Source: an uncultured SAR116 cluster alpha proteobacterium
GTDB lineage: Bacteria; Pseudomonadota; Alphaproteobacteria; Puniceispirillales; Marisalimonadaceae
Direction: 5' to 3'
Assembly: GCA_902550555.1 (NCBI GenBank)
Contig: CACCZR010000002.1
Span: 75,001 to 136,157, forward strand
DNA: 61,157 nt
Shown here: piece by piece, positions 49,679 to 61,157 of the stretch
Numbering within the stretch: position 1 is the first letter of the stretch
How the letters are laid out: the number at the start of each line of letters is the position of its first letter
Program-made: the position numbers and the translations under genes
The notes under the pieces: generated by a model
The model's input: the letters and a program-made list of their open reading frames with translations, nothing else
Database searches by the model: none
Told to the model about the DNA's origin: nothing

Positions 49679-50176
49679 TTATTTCAAAATTAAATACTTT
49701 TTTTTGTAAAAATTTTCATTTAATGGAAATTCTGAAACAATTTTTATTTTAGAATTGATTTTAGTTAAAGCTAATTGTGATTTCTCTATTATTGCTACAT
49801 CAATAATTTTATTACTTATTCCTTCCATTAGCTTAGTAACATTTTTATAATCTCTATTTACAAAATATGGCCCAAAATAACAATCATAGGCAGCTATAGA
49901 AAACTTGTCATCTCCAAGAAATCCAATTTTTAATTTTTTTTGTTTTGACAAATTAAAAGCTATCATTTGTCTCCATATTCTTTCTGCAAGTTTAGAATCG
50001 ATATCGTAAGAGAAAATTTTTTCCATCACTTTCCTTTCTCTCACTGGATCATAAGTAAACTTCCCTCCTTTAGCTTCTAAAATTTTATTTGAAAGCCCTT
50101 GTCTTTTGGAAATTAACTCGGCTATCATTTTATCTAGCTTATCTATTTCTTTTCTAAGTTTTTCTAATTCTTCCAT
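49679..50176 (-). CDS. chorismate mutase with PDT-like C-terminal remnant
   Basis: 165 residues. The first 90 are an AroQ-type helical chorismate mutase (LRKEIDKLDKMIAELISKR, then YDPVRERKVMEKI), converting chorismate to prephenate. The C-terminal 75 begin KIGFLGDDKFSIAAYDCYFG and then DVAIIEKS, resembling the first lobe of prephenate dehydratase (KxxFLG, later AxxxIENS), but the catalytic Thr-Arg-Phe block is absent and the chain ends early. It could be a vestigial regulatory lobe. It heads the operon with hisC and tyrA. Confidence 0.82.
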   Translation of the reverse strand: MEELEKLRKEIDKLDKMIAELISKRQGLSNKILEAKGGKFTYDPVRERKVMEKIFSYDIDSKLAERIWRQMIAFNLSKQKKLKIGFLGDDKFSIAAYDCYFGPYFVNRDYKNVTKLMEGISNKIIDVAIIEKSQLALTKINSKIKIVSEFPLNENFYKKKYLILK

Positions 50177-50250
50177 AGTAAAATTGAATTATAAATTTTA
50201 ATAATATATCTTTATTGATAACATAATTTTTTCTTAAGGATAATAATATT

Positions 50251-51018
50251 ATGACTCAAATTGAAATCATAAAAGCATTAAGTGACAACTATATTTATAT
50301 CTTACATAATCCTATTAATAAACAAACAGCTGTTATTGATCCTGGGGAAGCACATCCTGTTATTGACCTACTTGAAAAAAAAGGTTGGAAACTCTCACAT
50401 ATTTTTAATACCCACCATCATGAAGACCATATCGGAGGAAATCAAAAATTAATAGACAAATATAACTGTAAACTTATTGCTCCAAAATATGACCAAAATA
50501 GAATACATAATTGCGATCATTATGTTTTGGATGGGGATGAAATTGATATTATTGGTAACAAAGGTCAAGTTTTTTATACGCCAGGCCACACTATTGGTCA
50601 CATATGTTATTACATTGAGAGCTTAAAAATACTCTTTTCTGGAGATACCTTGTTTAGACTTGGATGTGGAAGAATATTTGAAGGAACTTTTGAGCAGATG
50701 AAAGATAGTTTAGATAAAATTTTAAATTTACCTGATGATACACTTGTATATTGTGGTCATGAATATACGATGTCAAATGCAAACTTTTGTAAGAGTTTAG
50801 TTTACAATAATGATGAAGAATTAGACGCTAGCATTTTAGAAATTAGAAATTTAAGAGATGAAGAAAAACCAACTATACCTTTTTTTCTTGGCCAAGAGAA
50901 AAAGTTAAATCCATTTTTAAGATACAATGATATTAATTTTAAAATTGCTAATAATATTCAAAAACTTAATAGTGTAGAAACATTTAAATATTTTAGAAAA
51001 CTTAAGGATAATTACTAA
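50251..51018 (+). CDS. gloB: hydroxyacylglutathione hydrolase (glyoxalase II)
   Basis: Metallo-beta-lactamase-fold hydrolase splitting S-lactoylglutathione. The 255 residues carry FNTHHHEDHIGGNQKL (the THxHxDH site), TPGHTIGHICYY, FSGDTLFRLGCGRIFEGT and VYCGHEYTMSNANF, all typical of GloB, and a short C-terminal domain for glutathione. RBS is AAGGA. The 3' end overlaps the convergent folB by 17 bp, the longest convergent overlap here. Confidence 0.95.
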   Translation: MTQIEIIKALSDNYIYILHNPINKQTAVIDPGEAHPVIDLLEKKGWKLSHIFNTHHHEDHIGGNQKLIDKYNCKLIAPKYDQNRIHNCDHYVLDGDEIDIIGNKGQVFYTPGHTIGHICYYIESLKILFSGDTLFRLGCGRIFEGTFEQMKDSLDKILNLPDDTLVYCGHEYTMSNANFCKSLVYNNDEELDASILEIRNLRDEEKPTIPFFLGQEKKLNPFLRYNDINFKIANNIQKLNSVETFKYFRKLKDNY

Positions 51019-51352
51019 TTTCATATGAAACTGAGCAATCATTAAAAATATCAGGCTTTGTAATTTTTAATTTGATATTTTCAACTTTGTCAAAAGTTTC
51101 AATTTTTTTTATTAAGTTATCTGCAAGCGTTTCAATTAAATTGAAATGCTTAGAATTAATTACATCCAATACACTTCTTCTAAATTTTCCATAATCGGCA
51201 ACGTCTTTTAGGTTATCAGTATGAGTTTTCATTTTATTAATAAGTAAAATTTCTAAATTAATTATTATTTTTTGTTTATTTAATTTTTCGTTTTCATAAA
51301 CACCAACAGAGGCACTACAAGTTAAGTTTTCAATAAGAATTTTCTTAAGCAT
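51002..51352 (-). CDS. folB: dihydroneopterin aldolase
   Basis: 116-residue T-fold enzyme of folate synthesis, cleaving dihydroneopterin. ENLTCSASVGVYENEKLNKQ matches the substrate-binding start of FolB, DVADYGKFRRSVLDVI fits the middle, and the catalytic IETLADNLIKKI helix with its Glu is present. It follows the FolM-like reductase gene by 12 bp, so both lie in a pterin operon. Confidence 0.9.
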   Translation of the reverse strand: MLKKILIENLTCSASVGVYENEKLNKQKIIINLEILLINKMKTHTDNLKDVADYGKFRRSVLDVINSKHFNLIETLADNLIKKIETFDKVENIKLKITKPDIFNDCSVSYEISNYP

Positions 51353-51364
51353 TAAAATTATACC

Positions 51365-52135
51365 TTATTTTATAGCAACATCTCTCGAAGGAGGAGCCAA
51401 ATGTGATCCTCCATCTAGTAATGAGATGTGTCCTGTGACAGAATTTGAGTTAGTTAAAAAATCAAGAGCTAAGTATAAATCATCTATCGTTGCAGAACTA
51501 TTTAAAATATTTTTTTTGTGTGATTCCATAAAATCTTTTTCATTTTGATTTTCTGCAGGCAATATTATTCCTGGCGCAATAGCATTTACTCTCAAATCTG
51601 GTGCATAAGATAAAGCTGACATTTTTGTTAGTCCTGACATTGCTAACTTTGACAGAGTATAAGAATAATAATCTGGATTTAAACCTTCAATTTTAGCATC
51701 AATAATATTTATGACCATATTGTTTTTGTTTTTTACAATTTCGTTTTTAATTATTTTTTTATAAAGTGCTTGGATAAGTATTGCAGGAGTAGAAAAATTA
51801 ATTGACATATGTCGATTTAACTTTTCTATGGTAAATTCCTGACCAGTATCGTATTCGAATAAACCAGCATTATTTACTAAACCTATCCACTCCTTCTCTT
51901 TTAAGAGTAAATTTTGTACTAAATTTTCAACATCCTTATAATTTGTGAAATCTGCTTGATATAATTTTATGTTTTTTGAATAAAGTGATAACTCATTTGC
52001 TGTTTCTTCTGCTTCAACTTTTGAGTTATTATAATGTAGAATTAAATCCCAATCATTCATTACAAAAAACTTAGAAATATGCTTTCCTAATCTTTTTGAT
52101 CCCGATGTAACCAATATAGATTTTCTTTTATTCAT
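51365..52135 (-). CDS. short-chain reductase, probable FolM / pteridine reductase
   Basis: 256-residue SDR. The cofactor loop is VTSGSKRLGKHISKF, close to the TGxxxRxG form of pteridine reductases and FolM with the first Gly replaced by Ser. NAGLFEYDTG and the catalytic YSYTLSKLAM (Tyr-x-x-x-Lys) follow, then NAIAPGIILP and SLLDGGSHL. Adjacent folB supports a dihydrofolate or dihydromonapterin reductase role. Start taken at the ATG at 52135, one base after the upstream stop; an in-frame TTG at 52150 is less likely. Confidence 0.82.
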   Translation of the reverse strand: MNKRKSILVTSGSKRLGKHISKFFVMNDWDLILHYNNSKVEAEETANELSLYSKNIKLYQADFTNYKDVENLVQNLLLKEKEWIGLVNNAGLFEYDTGQEFTIEKLNRHMSINFSTPAILIQALYKKIIKNEIVKNKNNMVINIIDAKIEGLNPDYYSYTLSKLAMSGLTKMSALSYAPDLRVNAIAPGIILPAENQNEKDFMESHKKNILNSSATIDDLYLALDFLTNSNSVTGHISLLDGGSHLAPPSRDVAIK

Positions 52136-52136
52136 T

Positions 52137-53126
52137 TTATGGACCCTCAATCAAATAATCTGGTATAATTCCAGTTTTTTTTATACAAGAAGCAATATTT
52201 TGATTTCTTAATAAACCATATTTTGTCATTAAAATTGATTTAATTCCAATTGAGTTTGCACCCAAAATGTCAGTATGCAATGTATCTCCTACCATTCCAA
52301 TTCTTGACATATTAATTGAAGATCCTGTTATAAACTGTACTTTTTCTAGAGCCATTTCAAAAATTGTTGAAAAAGGTTTGCCAAACCATAGTGGTAAATT
52401 TGTACCCTCATTTATTAATTTTAAAGTAAAATAACCCGGTTCAATACTAAAAAAATCCTTGTGCGGAGCAACAATGTCTGGATTAGAGACAAAAAATGGT
52501 CTCGGATTAGAGATCAATGAATCTTTTAACAACTCTTGAAAATCTGAGTCCCAATAACTTGTACCTAAAAAAATAAAAGTGTCCATTTCGTCAAATTGTT
52601 CAATATCTTTTGCTAAATCTATTGTGATGCTATTTTTTATGTTTAGCTCTTCATCCTTGTTACCTAAAACACCTATTTTAGATGGTTTAAGATGAGTAGA
52701 TAAAAATCTTTCTGTTGCGTCGCGACTTGATATAATCTCATCATAAGAAAATTCTAATCCAAGTTTATAAAATTGATTAATTTTTTTTTCTGAACAAAAA
52801 GTTGCACCATTCGTAAGAATAATTATACATATCCCTCTATCTCTAGCAATATTTATAGTCTCAATTATCTGTGGTATTAATTGATCTCCTATATTTATAA
52901 CTCCAAACGCGTCTAAAAATAAAACATCAAATTCATCTAAAATATCACTTAAGTTTCTTCTTACTTTTAAATCTTTAGAGTATTTTTGAGAATGGGGTAA
53001 AATTTTTTTAAAATTTTCATATAATGTTACGACCTCCTGAGCATTTATATTATTAATAGGTGGAAAAATAAAATTTTTATTGAACTCTTCATGTTGAATT
53101 AAAAATTGTTGATTGTTATTTGTCAT
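52137..53126 (-). CDS. HAD-superfamily class IIA hydrolase
   Basis: 329-residue phosphatase-like protein of the NagD-type group (TIGR01459-like). Motif I is LFLDAFGVI, motif II IIILTNGATF, later FVSNPDIVAPH, WFGKPFSTIFEMAL and motif IV GMVGDTLHTDILGANSIGIKS. The second Asp of motif I (DxD) is replaced: D-A-F where D-x-D is usual in phosphatases, but this group commonly has DxFG. The substrate is unknown. Upstream of the folM-like gene on the same strand. Confidence 0.83.
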   Translation of the reverse strand: MTNNNQQFLIQHEEFNKNFIFPPINNINAQEVVTLYENFKKILPHSQKYSKDLKVRRNLSDILDEFDVLFLDAFGVINIGDQLIPQIIETINIARDRGICIIILTNGATFCSEKKINQFYKLGLEFSYDEIISSRDATERFLSTHLKPSKIGVLGNKDEELNIKNSITIDLAKDIEQFDEMDTFIFLGTSYWDSDFQELLKDSLISNPRPFFVSNPDIVAPHKDFFSIEPGYFTLKLINEGTNLPLWFGKPFSTIFEMALEKVQFITGSSINMSRIGMVGDTLHTDILGANSIGIKSILMTKYGLLRNQNIASCIKKTGIIPDYLIEGP

Positions 53127-53175
53127 TATTTATTTATATTAAATTATCAATATTAATCTATTGGAAACTTATAAA

Positions 53176-53577
53176 ATGACAATTAAATCTTGTTTTTCTC
53201 TAGTTGAAGAAGCAAAACAAAAAATCAAAAATATAGACTTTAAGAATGCTATAAAATTACATAATGAAGGTGAAACAATTTTTATTGATCTAAGAGATAT
53301 AAGAGAATTAGAAAAAAATGGGAAAATAAAAAATGCTAAACATGTGCCAAGAGGAATGTTAGAGTTTTGGATTGATCCTAAAAGTCCTTATTATAGAGAT
53401 TACTTCAATTCTAAAAATAAGTTTATCTTTTACTGTGCCTCTGGATGGCGTTCATCCTTATCTACTAAAACAGCTTTAGAAATGGGCTTGATTAATGTTT
53501 TGAATCTAGAAAATGGTATAGATGATTGGATAAAACAAAACGGCCCAATAGAAAAAATTACTATGAAAAAAAATTAG
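53176..53577 (+). CDS. rhodanese-like sulfurtransferase
   Basis: 133-residue single-domain rhodanese. TIFIDLRDIRELEKNGKI and NAKHVPRGMLEF mark the fold, and the active-site loop FYCASGWRSSLSTKTALEMG has the catalytic Cys. Such proteins move sulfane sulfur; the acceptor here is unknown. I use the ATG at 53176; a TTG at 53161 would add five residues. The putative promoter of the riboswitch starts at its stop codon. Confidence 0.88.
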   Translation: MTIKSCFSLVEEAKQKIKNIDFKNAIKLHNEGETIFIDLRDIRELEKNGKIKNAKHVPRGMLEFWIDPKSPYYRDYFNSKNKFIFYCASGWRSSLSTKTALEMGLINVLNLENGIDDWIKQNGPIEKITMKKN

Positions 53578-53578
53578 T

Positions 53579-53606
53579 TTGATTATTTTTTAAATAGAAT
53601 TATCAT
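53579..53606 (+). promoter_or_regulatory. candidate promoter of the glycine riboswitch-dadA transcript
   Basis: TTGATT (53579-53584), 16-nt spacer, TATCAT (53601-53606), with four and five of six consensus matches. The expected start near 53613 lies just before the first aptamer helix at 53621, which is what a riboswitch promoter should do. Confidence 0.5.
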
Positions 53607-53620
53607 GTATGTGTCATTAC

Positions 53621-53788
53621 CTCTTTTTGTGAGAGCGTTTTAAATAACCGCCGAAGGAGCAACTACCCTAGAAACTCTCAGGTAAAAGTATCATAAAGAG
53701 TTGACAATCTGGAGAGAGACATATTTTATGTCCACCGAAGGAGTAAGCTTATACAATGAGTTAATCTCTCAGGTACACATGACAGATT
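53621..53788 (+). ncRNA. tandem glycine riboswitch (two aptamers)
   Basis: Two type I glycine aptamers in the standard arrangement. Aptamer 1: P1 CTCTTT/AAAGAG (53621-53626 / 53695-53700), GAGAG, core CCGCCGAAGGAGCAA, then GAAACTCTCAGGTAAAAG. Aptamer 2: P1 AATCTG/CAGATT (53706-53711 / 53783-53788), GGAGAGAG, core CCACCGAAGGAGTAA, then AATCTCTCAGGTA. The linker is only five bases (TTGAC). Both aptamers keep the conserved CCGAAGGAG and CTCTCAGGTA bases, so both should bind. No U-rich terminator follows; control is probably at translation of the next gene. Confidence 0.95.
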
Positions 53789-53803
53789 AGGGTTTGATTT
53801 GTC
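53781..53803 (+). promoter_or_regulatory. putative switch hairpin competing with aptamer-2 P1
   Basis: GACAGAT (53781-53787) can pair over seven bases, one of them G-U, with ATTTGTC (53797-53803). It uses the same bases as the 3' strand of aptamer-2 P1 (53783-53788), so both cannot form together. It ends two bases before the GGAG ribosome-binding site (53806-53809). With glycine bound P1 would win and leave the site open, predicting an ON switch. Deduced by eye. Confidence 0.45.
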
Positions 53804-53814
53804 GTGGAGTTTTT

Positions 53815-55044
53815 ATGAAAAAAATAGCAGTTATTGGTGCAGGCATAACAGGCATAACAACAGCATATCAGTTAATGAAAAAAGGTTACGATGTAACTGT
53901 TTTTGATAAACAAAAATATGCAGCAATGGAAACAAGTTATGCTAATGGTGGACAATTATCCGCATGTAATGGCGAAGTTTGGACAAACTGGAAAACTATT
54001 TACCAGGGAATACAGTGGATTTTTAAAAAAGATGCTCCTCTTTCTATCAATTTAAAACCTTCCTTACATAAAATAGGATGGTTTTTAAGTTTTTTATCAA
54101 ATGTAAAAAATCATAAGAAAAATACTATTGCCACTGTAAAAATGGCAATTGAAAGTGGCAATCTTTTAAAAGAACTATTAAAAGATGAAAATATTAATTT
54201 TGACTTTAAAGAAAGGGGTATTTTACATCTTTGTAATTCGGAAGAAAATTTTAATCATGGATTAAAAGTTAATAAATGGCTGACAAAAGCAGGTTTAAAA
54301 AGAGAACCACTTAACAACAAAGAAATTCAAAAAATTGAACCTACAATTAATTTAGATAATTTTTTTGGTGGTTTTTTTACAAAAAGTGATATGTCTGGAG
54401 ATATACATCTATTTTGCACTCAATTAGCTGAAATTTGTAAAAAAAACAATGTTAAATTTAATTATAATACGTCTATAAATGACATAGTTCATAAACATAA
54501 TTTAGTTGAATTAAAATTTAGCACTCAAAACACTAACAATATTGACACTTTTGATGCAACTGTAATTTGTGCAGGTGTATCAAGTAAGTTTATAGCTTCT
54601 AAACTGGGAGACAACGTGAACATATATCCTGTAAAAGGCTATTCCATAACAATCGATCTTAATGATAAAATTAGCCAAAAACATGCGCCTGAAGTTTCAC
54701 TACTAGATGATGGGGCTAAAATTGTTTCAAGTAGACTTGGCATGAATAGATTTAGAATAGCAGGTACAGCTGAATTCAATGGTTATAATAAAGATATAAG
54801 AGAAGACAGAATACTTCCATTGATTCAATGGAGTAACAAACTTTTTCCAAAAGTGTCAACTGAACACTACAGACCATGGGCTGGATTAAGACCTATGACC
54901 CCAAATATGATGCCTAAAATTGGTAAAGGTAAATTACCTGGAATCTTTTATAACACTGGCCACGGACATTTAGGGTGGACATTAAGTGCTTTTTCATCTT
55001 TATTAATTTCAGATATATTATTAAGAACTGACAATTTAAATTAA
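53815..55044 (+). CDS. dadA: DadA-type D-amino acid / glycine FAD dehydrogenase
   Basis: FAD-dependent amine dehydrogenase of the DadA/DAO family that oxidatively deaminates small amino acids to keto acids. The 409 residues start with the FAD loop AVIGAGITGITTAYQLMKKG, then YANGGQLSACNGEVW, FTKSDMSGDIHLF and end with YRPWAGLRPMTPNMMP and NTGHGHLGWTLS, all DadA-like. Start is the ATG at 53815 with GGAG five bases upstream. A TTG at 53794 would begin inside the switch region. Glycine riboswitch control suggests glycine, sarcosine or D-alanine as substrate; which is unknown. Confidence 0.88.
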   Translation: MKKIAVIGAGITGITTAYQLMKKGYDVTVFDKQKYAAMETSYANGGQLSACNGEVWTNWKTIYQGIQWIFKKDAPLSINLKPSLHKIGWFLSFLSNVKNHKKNTIATVKMAIESGNLLKELLKDENINFDFKERGILHLCNSEENFNHGLKVNKWLTKAGLKREPLNNKEIQKIEPTINLDNFFGGFFTKSDMSGDIHLFCTQLAEICKKNNVKFNYNTSINDIVHKHNLVELKFSTQNTNNIDTFDATVICAGVSSKFIASKLGDNVNIYPVKGYSITIDLNDKISQKHAPEVSLLDDGAKIVSSRLGMNRFRIAGTAEFNGYNKDIREDRILPLIQWSNKLFPKVSTEHYRPWAGLRPMTPNMMPKIGKGKLPGIFYNTGHGHLGWTLSAFSSLLISDILLRTDNLN

Positions 55045-55046
55045 TT

Positions 55047-58653
<3,607 letters not shown>

Positions 58654-58666
58654 TAACTTATTAATT

Positions 58667-59776
58667 CTATACCCTCATTGGCATCAAAACAAAAATTGTA
58701 CCCTCTTGTTGCTCATCTGTAATTAAAGCCGGAGAAGAAGAGTCGGATAATGAAAAATGCATTTTATCACCTTGGATTTGATTTGTTATATCTAGTAAGT
58801 ATTTAGAATTAAAACCTATTTCGAGCTTTGTCCCACCAGATTCAATTGTTAATTCTTCAATAGCATTACCTATTTCACTGTTATTTACTTTTAAAATTAA
58901 TGAGTTATTATTTATTTCCAGTTTAACTGCCCTCGTTTTTTCTATAGATATAGTAGATACCCTATCAACAGCATCTTTAAAATCTTGAGTTAAAACCTCT
59001 AATTTATTATTATTTTCTTTTGGTATTACTCTTTGATAGTCTGGAAATGTTCCATCAATCAGTTTTGAAGTTAAAATACAGTTGTTTACTGTAAATTTAA
59101 TTTTATTTTTTGAAATCTTTACTAATATATCTCCATCAGTTTCCTCTAAAAGTTTTCTTACCTCATTAACAGTTTTTCTTGGAATAATGATCGATGGAAT
59201 TCCATCCGCGCCCTCGGGAAGTTTAAGTTTTACCTGAGCCAACCTGTGTCCATCTGTGGCAACACCTTTTAAAAAATTTTTATTTTCTGGATCTTGATGG
59301 ACATAAATACCATTAAGATAATACCTTGTTTCTTCTAGAGAGATTGCAAACTTTGTATTATCAATCAAATTTTTCATGTCTTCAGAACTTATTAGAAATT
59401 CTTTTCCATCAGATATATCTGTCATAACTGGAAAATCATCAAAGGGTAAGGTGGGTAAAGTAAATTTTGATTTACCGCATTCTAATATTAAATTATTATC
59501 ACTTAAATACATTAAAATTTCAGAACCATCAGGAAGTTTTTTAACAATGTCATGTAAAGTGTGTGCTGGAACTGTGATTTTTCCATCTGATATTATATTT
59601 GATAAAATTTTCTCTTTTAGATCTATTTCCATATCTGTAGCAATAAAATTAATTTCATTGCCGGCTGCTTCAATTACCAAATTTGACAAAATAGCAATTG
59701 CATTTTTTCTTTCAACTACCGAGTTAATGTGACTTAAGGGTTTAATTAAATCTGTTTTCACAATTGCAAACTTCAT
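58667..59776 (-). CDS. dnaN: DNA polymerase III sliding clamp (beta)
   Basis: Ring clamp that tethers Pol III to DNA. The 369-residue protein begins MKFAIVKTDLIKPLSHINSV and contains YLNGIYVHQ, TDGHRLAQVKL and the C-terminal FVLMPMRV, which are typical of DnaN. I start at the ATG at 59776 because the family starts MKF; in-frame codons at 59788 and 59839 would add residues without similarity. It lies about 120 bp after dnaA. Confidence 0.97.
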   Translation of the reverse strand: MKFAIVKTDLIKPLSHINSVVERKNAIAILSNLVIEAAGNEINFIATDMEIDLKEKILSNIISDGKITVPAHTLHDIVKKLPDGSEILMYLSDNNLILECGKSKFTLPTLPFDDFPVMTDISDGKEFLISSEDMKNLIDNTKFAISLEETRYYLNGIYVHQDPENKNFLKGVATDGHRLAQVKLKLPEGADGIPSIIIPRKTVNEVRKLLEETDGDILVKISKNKIKFTVNNCILTSKLIDGTFPDYQRVIPKENNNKLEVLTQDFKDAVDRVSTISIEKTRAVKLEINNNSLILKVNNSEIGNAIEELTIESGGTKLEIGFNSKYLLDITNQIQGDKMHFSLSDSSSPALITDEQQEGTIFVLMPMRV

Positions 59777-59895
59777 TTGATTATCCATATATCGATTATT
59801 TATTTTAGTAACTTCATTTAATTTATTAATTAAATACAAAATATAGCATTTATTTTGTAAATCATCAAATTTTTACGTAGATATAGTATATATAA

Positions 59896-61157
59896 TTAAT
59901 CTGCTTTTAAGCTTAAGATTATATTATCTAAATCCTGTTTAACTTTTCTATCTGTCTCACTTAAAACTTTTATTTTATTTACACCATGTATGACTGTAGC
60001 ATGATCTTTTCCACCAAAAAGTTTTCCAATTTCTGGATAAGAACAGTCTGTCAATTGTTTAGACAAAAACATTGCAATCTGCCTTGGTTTTGAAATATAT
60101 CTCGATCTATTTTTAGAACAAAGTTCATGAAATTGAAGATTAAAATATTTTGAGACCTCAAGTTGAATATCCTTAATAGTTATTTTTTTATGATTTTTAT
60201 TTAAATAATCATCAAGTATATTTTTAGCATTGGTTAGATTTAGTTTTGATTTTGTTAAATCAGAATATAGCATTATCTTATTTATGGCACCTTCTAATTC
60301 TCTTACACTACTAAAAATATTTTCAGCTAAAAAATTTATTATATCTCTCTCTAAACTAACATTTTTAACAAAAACTTTGTTTCTAATTATTTTTTTCCGT
60401 AATTCAAATGTTGTGGGCAAAATGTCCACAACTAGACCACCAGATAATCTAGACCTAATTTTATAATCAAGATCTTTAATATTTGAAGGAGATTTATCAG
60501 CTGTAATTATAACTTGTTTTTTATTATCAATAAGATCATTCAACAAATGAAAAAATTCTTCTTGTGTTGATTTCTTTCCACTAATAAATTGCAAGTCATC
60601 AATCATCAAAACATCAATTGATCGAAACTGATCTTTAAAACTTATCGTTTCATTCATCTTTAAGGATTTTATGAATTGATACATAAATCTCTCAGCTGAA
60701 ATATATATAAATTTCTTCTTAGTATATTTTTTTATATTCCAAGCAATAGCATTTAGTAGATGGGTTTTCCCAATACCCACATTCCCATATATAAAAAAAG
60801 GATTATAATCTGTATTAAACTCCTGCCCAACTCTTTGTGCTGAAAAATAAGCAAGTTCGTTTGATTTATCAACGACAAAATTTTCGAAAGTATAATTTTT
60901 ATTTAAAGTTTTAGAAGTATTATCTGTAAATGATATTGATGATAAAGTTTTATTTTCACCTTGTGACTTTTGTTTATTATTCGAATGAGCAACACTTTTA
61001 TCTTTTTCGACTTTAAATCTGATTTTATTTAAACCTGTAAATACTCTTTTTGCCCTAAAAAAGATTTGATCATAATACTGATTTTCAATTCTATTTTTAA
61101 CTAAATCTGAAGGTGTTTGGACAGTTAAAGTAAAGTTTGAATACTCTACATAAATTA
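59896..61157 (-). CDS. dnaA: chromosomal replication initiator DnaA (5' end cut by window edge)
   Basis: AAA+ protein that opens oriC. I followed the frame past the internal GTG at 60780 to the right edge with no stop, giving about 419 residues; the true N-terminus lies outside. Visible are the end of domain I, a Ser/Asn/Lys linker, domain III from YTFENFVVDKSNELAYFSA with Walker A GNVGIGKTH and Walker B VLMIDDLQFISGKK and domain IV with the DNA-binding GGKDHATVIHGVNKI. The first Gly of the P-loop is followed by Asn where Gly or Pro is more usual, which is a mild change. Confidence 0.97.
   Translation of the reverse strand, partial: IYVEYSNFTLTVQTPSDLVKNRIENQYYDQIFFRAKRVFTGLNKIRFKVEKDKSVAHSNNKQKSQGENKTLSSISFTDNTSKTLNKNYTFENFVVDKSNELAYFSAQRVGQEFNTDYNPFFIYGNVGIGKTHLLNAIAWNIKKYTKKKFIYISAERFMYQFIKSLKMNETISFKDQFRSIDVLMIDDLQFISGKKSTQEEFFHLLNDLIDNKKQVIITADKSPSNIKDLDYKIRSRLSGGLVVDILPTTFELRKKIIRNKVFVKNVSLERDIINFLAENIFSSVRELEGAINKIMLYSDLTKSKLNLTNAKNILDDYLNKNHKKITIKDIQLEVSKYFNLQFHELCSKNRSRYISKPRQIAMFLSKQLTDCSYPEIGKLFGGKDHATVIHGVNKIKVLSETDRKVKQDLDNIILSLKAD

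Overview
This 61 kb window is AT-rich chromosomal DNA packed with core genes. Gene content and order point to a streamlined alphaproteobacterium. Blocks that I know as conserved in that class are lysC-rodZ-ispG-hisS-prfA-prmC-DUF4167-clpB, ubiG/DUF1178, argJ-mutT-methyltransferase-nit2, xerD next to aroK-aroB, bolA/dnaJ-cobS-cobT, etfBA behind an adenosyltransferase, argH-lipoprotein-lysA, hisC-tyrA and dnaA-dnaN-recF-gyrB. The very low GC and tight packing suggest a SAR11-, HIMB59- or AEGEAN-169-like marine lineage. That placement is inference from composition and synteny and was not tested by phylogeny. I saw no insertion sequence, prophage, CRISPR array, tRNA or rRNA.

Left third (1-24 kb): a long leftward block runs from lysC to the truncated clpB (lysine pathway entry, isoprenoid synthesis, translation termination, disaggregation). 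It is followed by ubiG, secA, argJ and a nitrilase. A leftward unit then holds a 42-aa membrane peptide, a 577-aa exported protein of unknown function, xerD and accA. Divergent from it is aroK-aroB-CNNM transporter-DUF2889.

Middle (24-43 kb): bolA lies divergent from a J-domain/CobS/CobT operon. Next come rpmB, pyrD, a class I lysyl-tRNA synthetase and groESL, then ctaA, aspS and a YnjB/YnjC-type ABC transporter pair with no adjacent ATPase. The rightward operon yggT-folD-HIG1-pduO and etfBA closes the region.

Right third (43-61 kb): argH-lipoprotein-lysA, a zinc-ribbon membrane protein, a DUF218 protein, the aromatic amino acid set (chorismate mutase, hisC, tyrA), gloB, the folate genes folB and a FolM-like reductase, a HAD phosphatase and a rhodanese. 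A tandem glycine riboswitch precedes a DadA-type FAD dehydrogenase. The window ends in gyrB-recF-dnaN-dnaA, with dnaA cut by the right edge.

The genome is extremely compact. No non-coding gap exceeds about 240 bp and the largest is the riboswitch leader. All eleven convergent gene pairs overlap or lie within 15 bp, and seven same-strand pairs overlap by exactly 8 nt. The best regulatory signals are the tandem glycine riboswitch with a possible translational switch hairpin, two RpoH-like promoters of matching geometry before clpB and groES, a strong sigma70-type promoter before rpmB, and one intrinsic terminator behind groEL. I found no convincing wholly new multi-gene system. The best leads are the riboswitch-dadA unit, the J-protein/CobS/CobT operon without a visible CobN, and the conserved but uncharacterised 42-aa + 577-aa pair.
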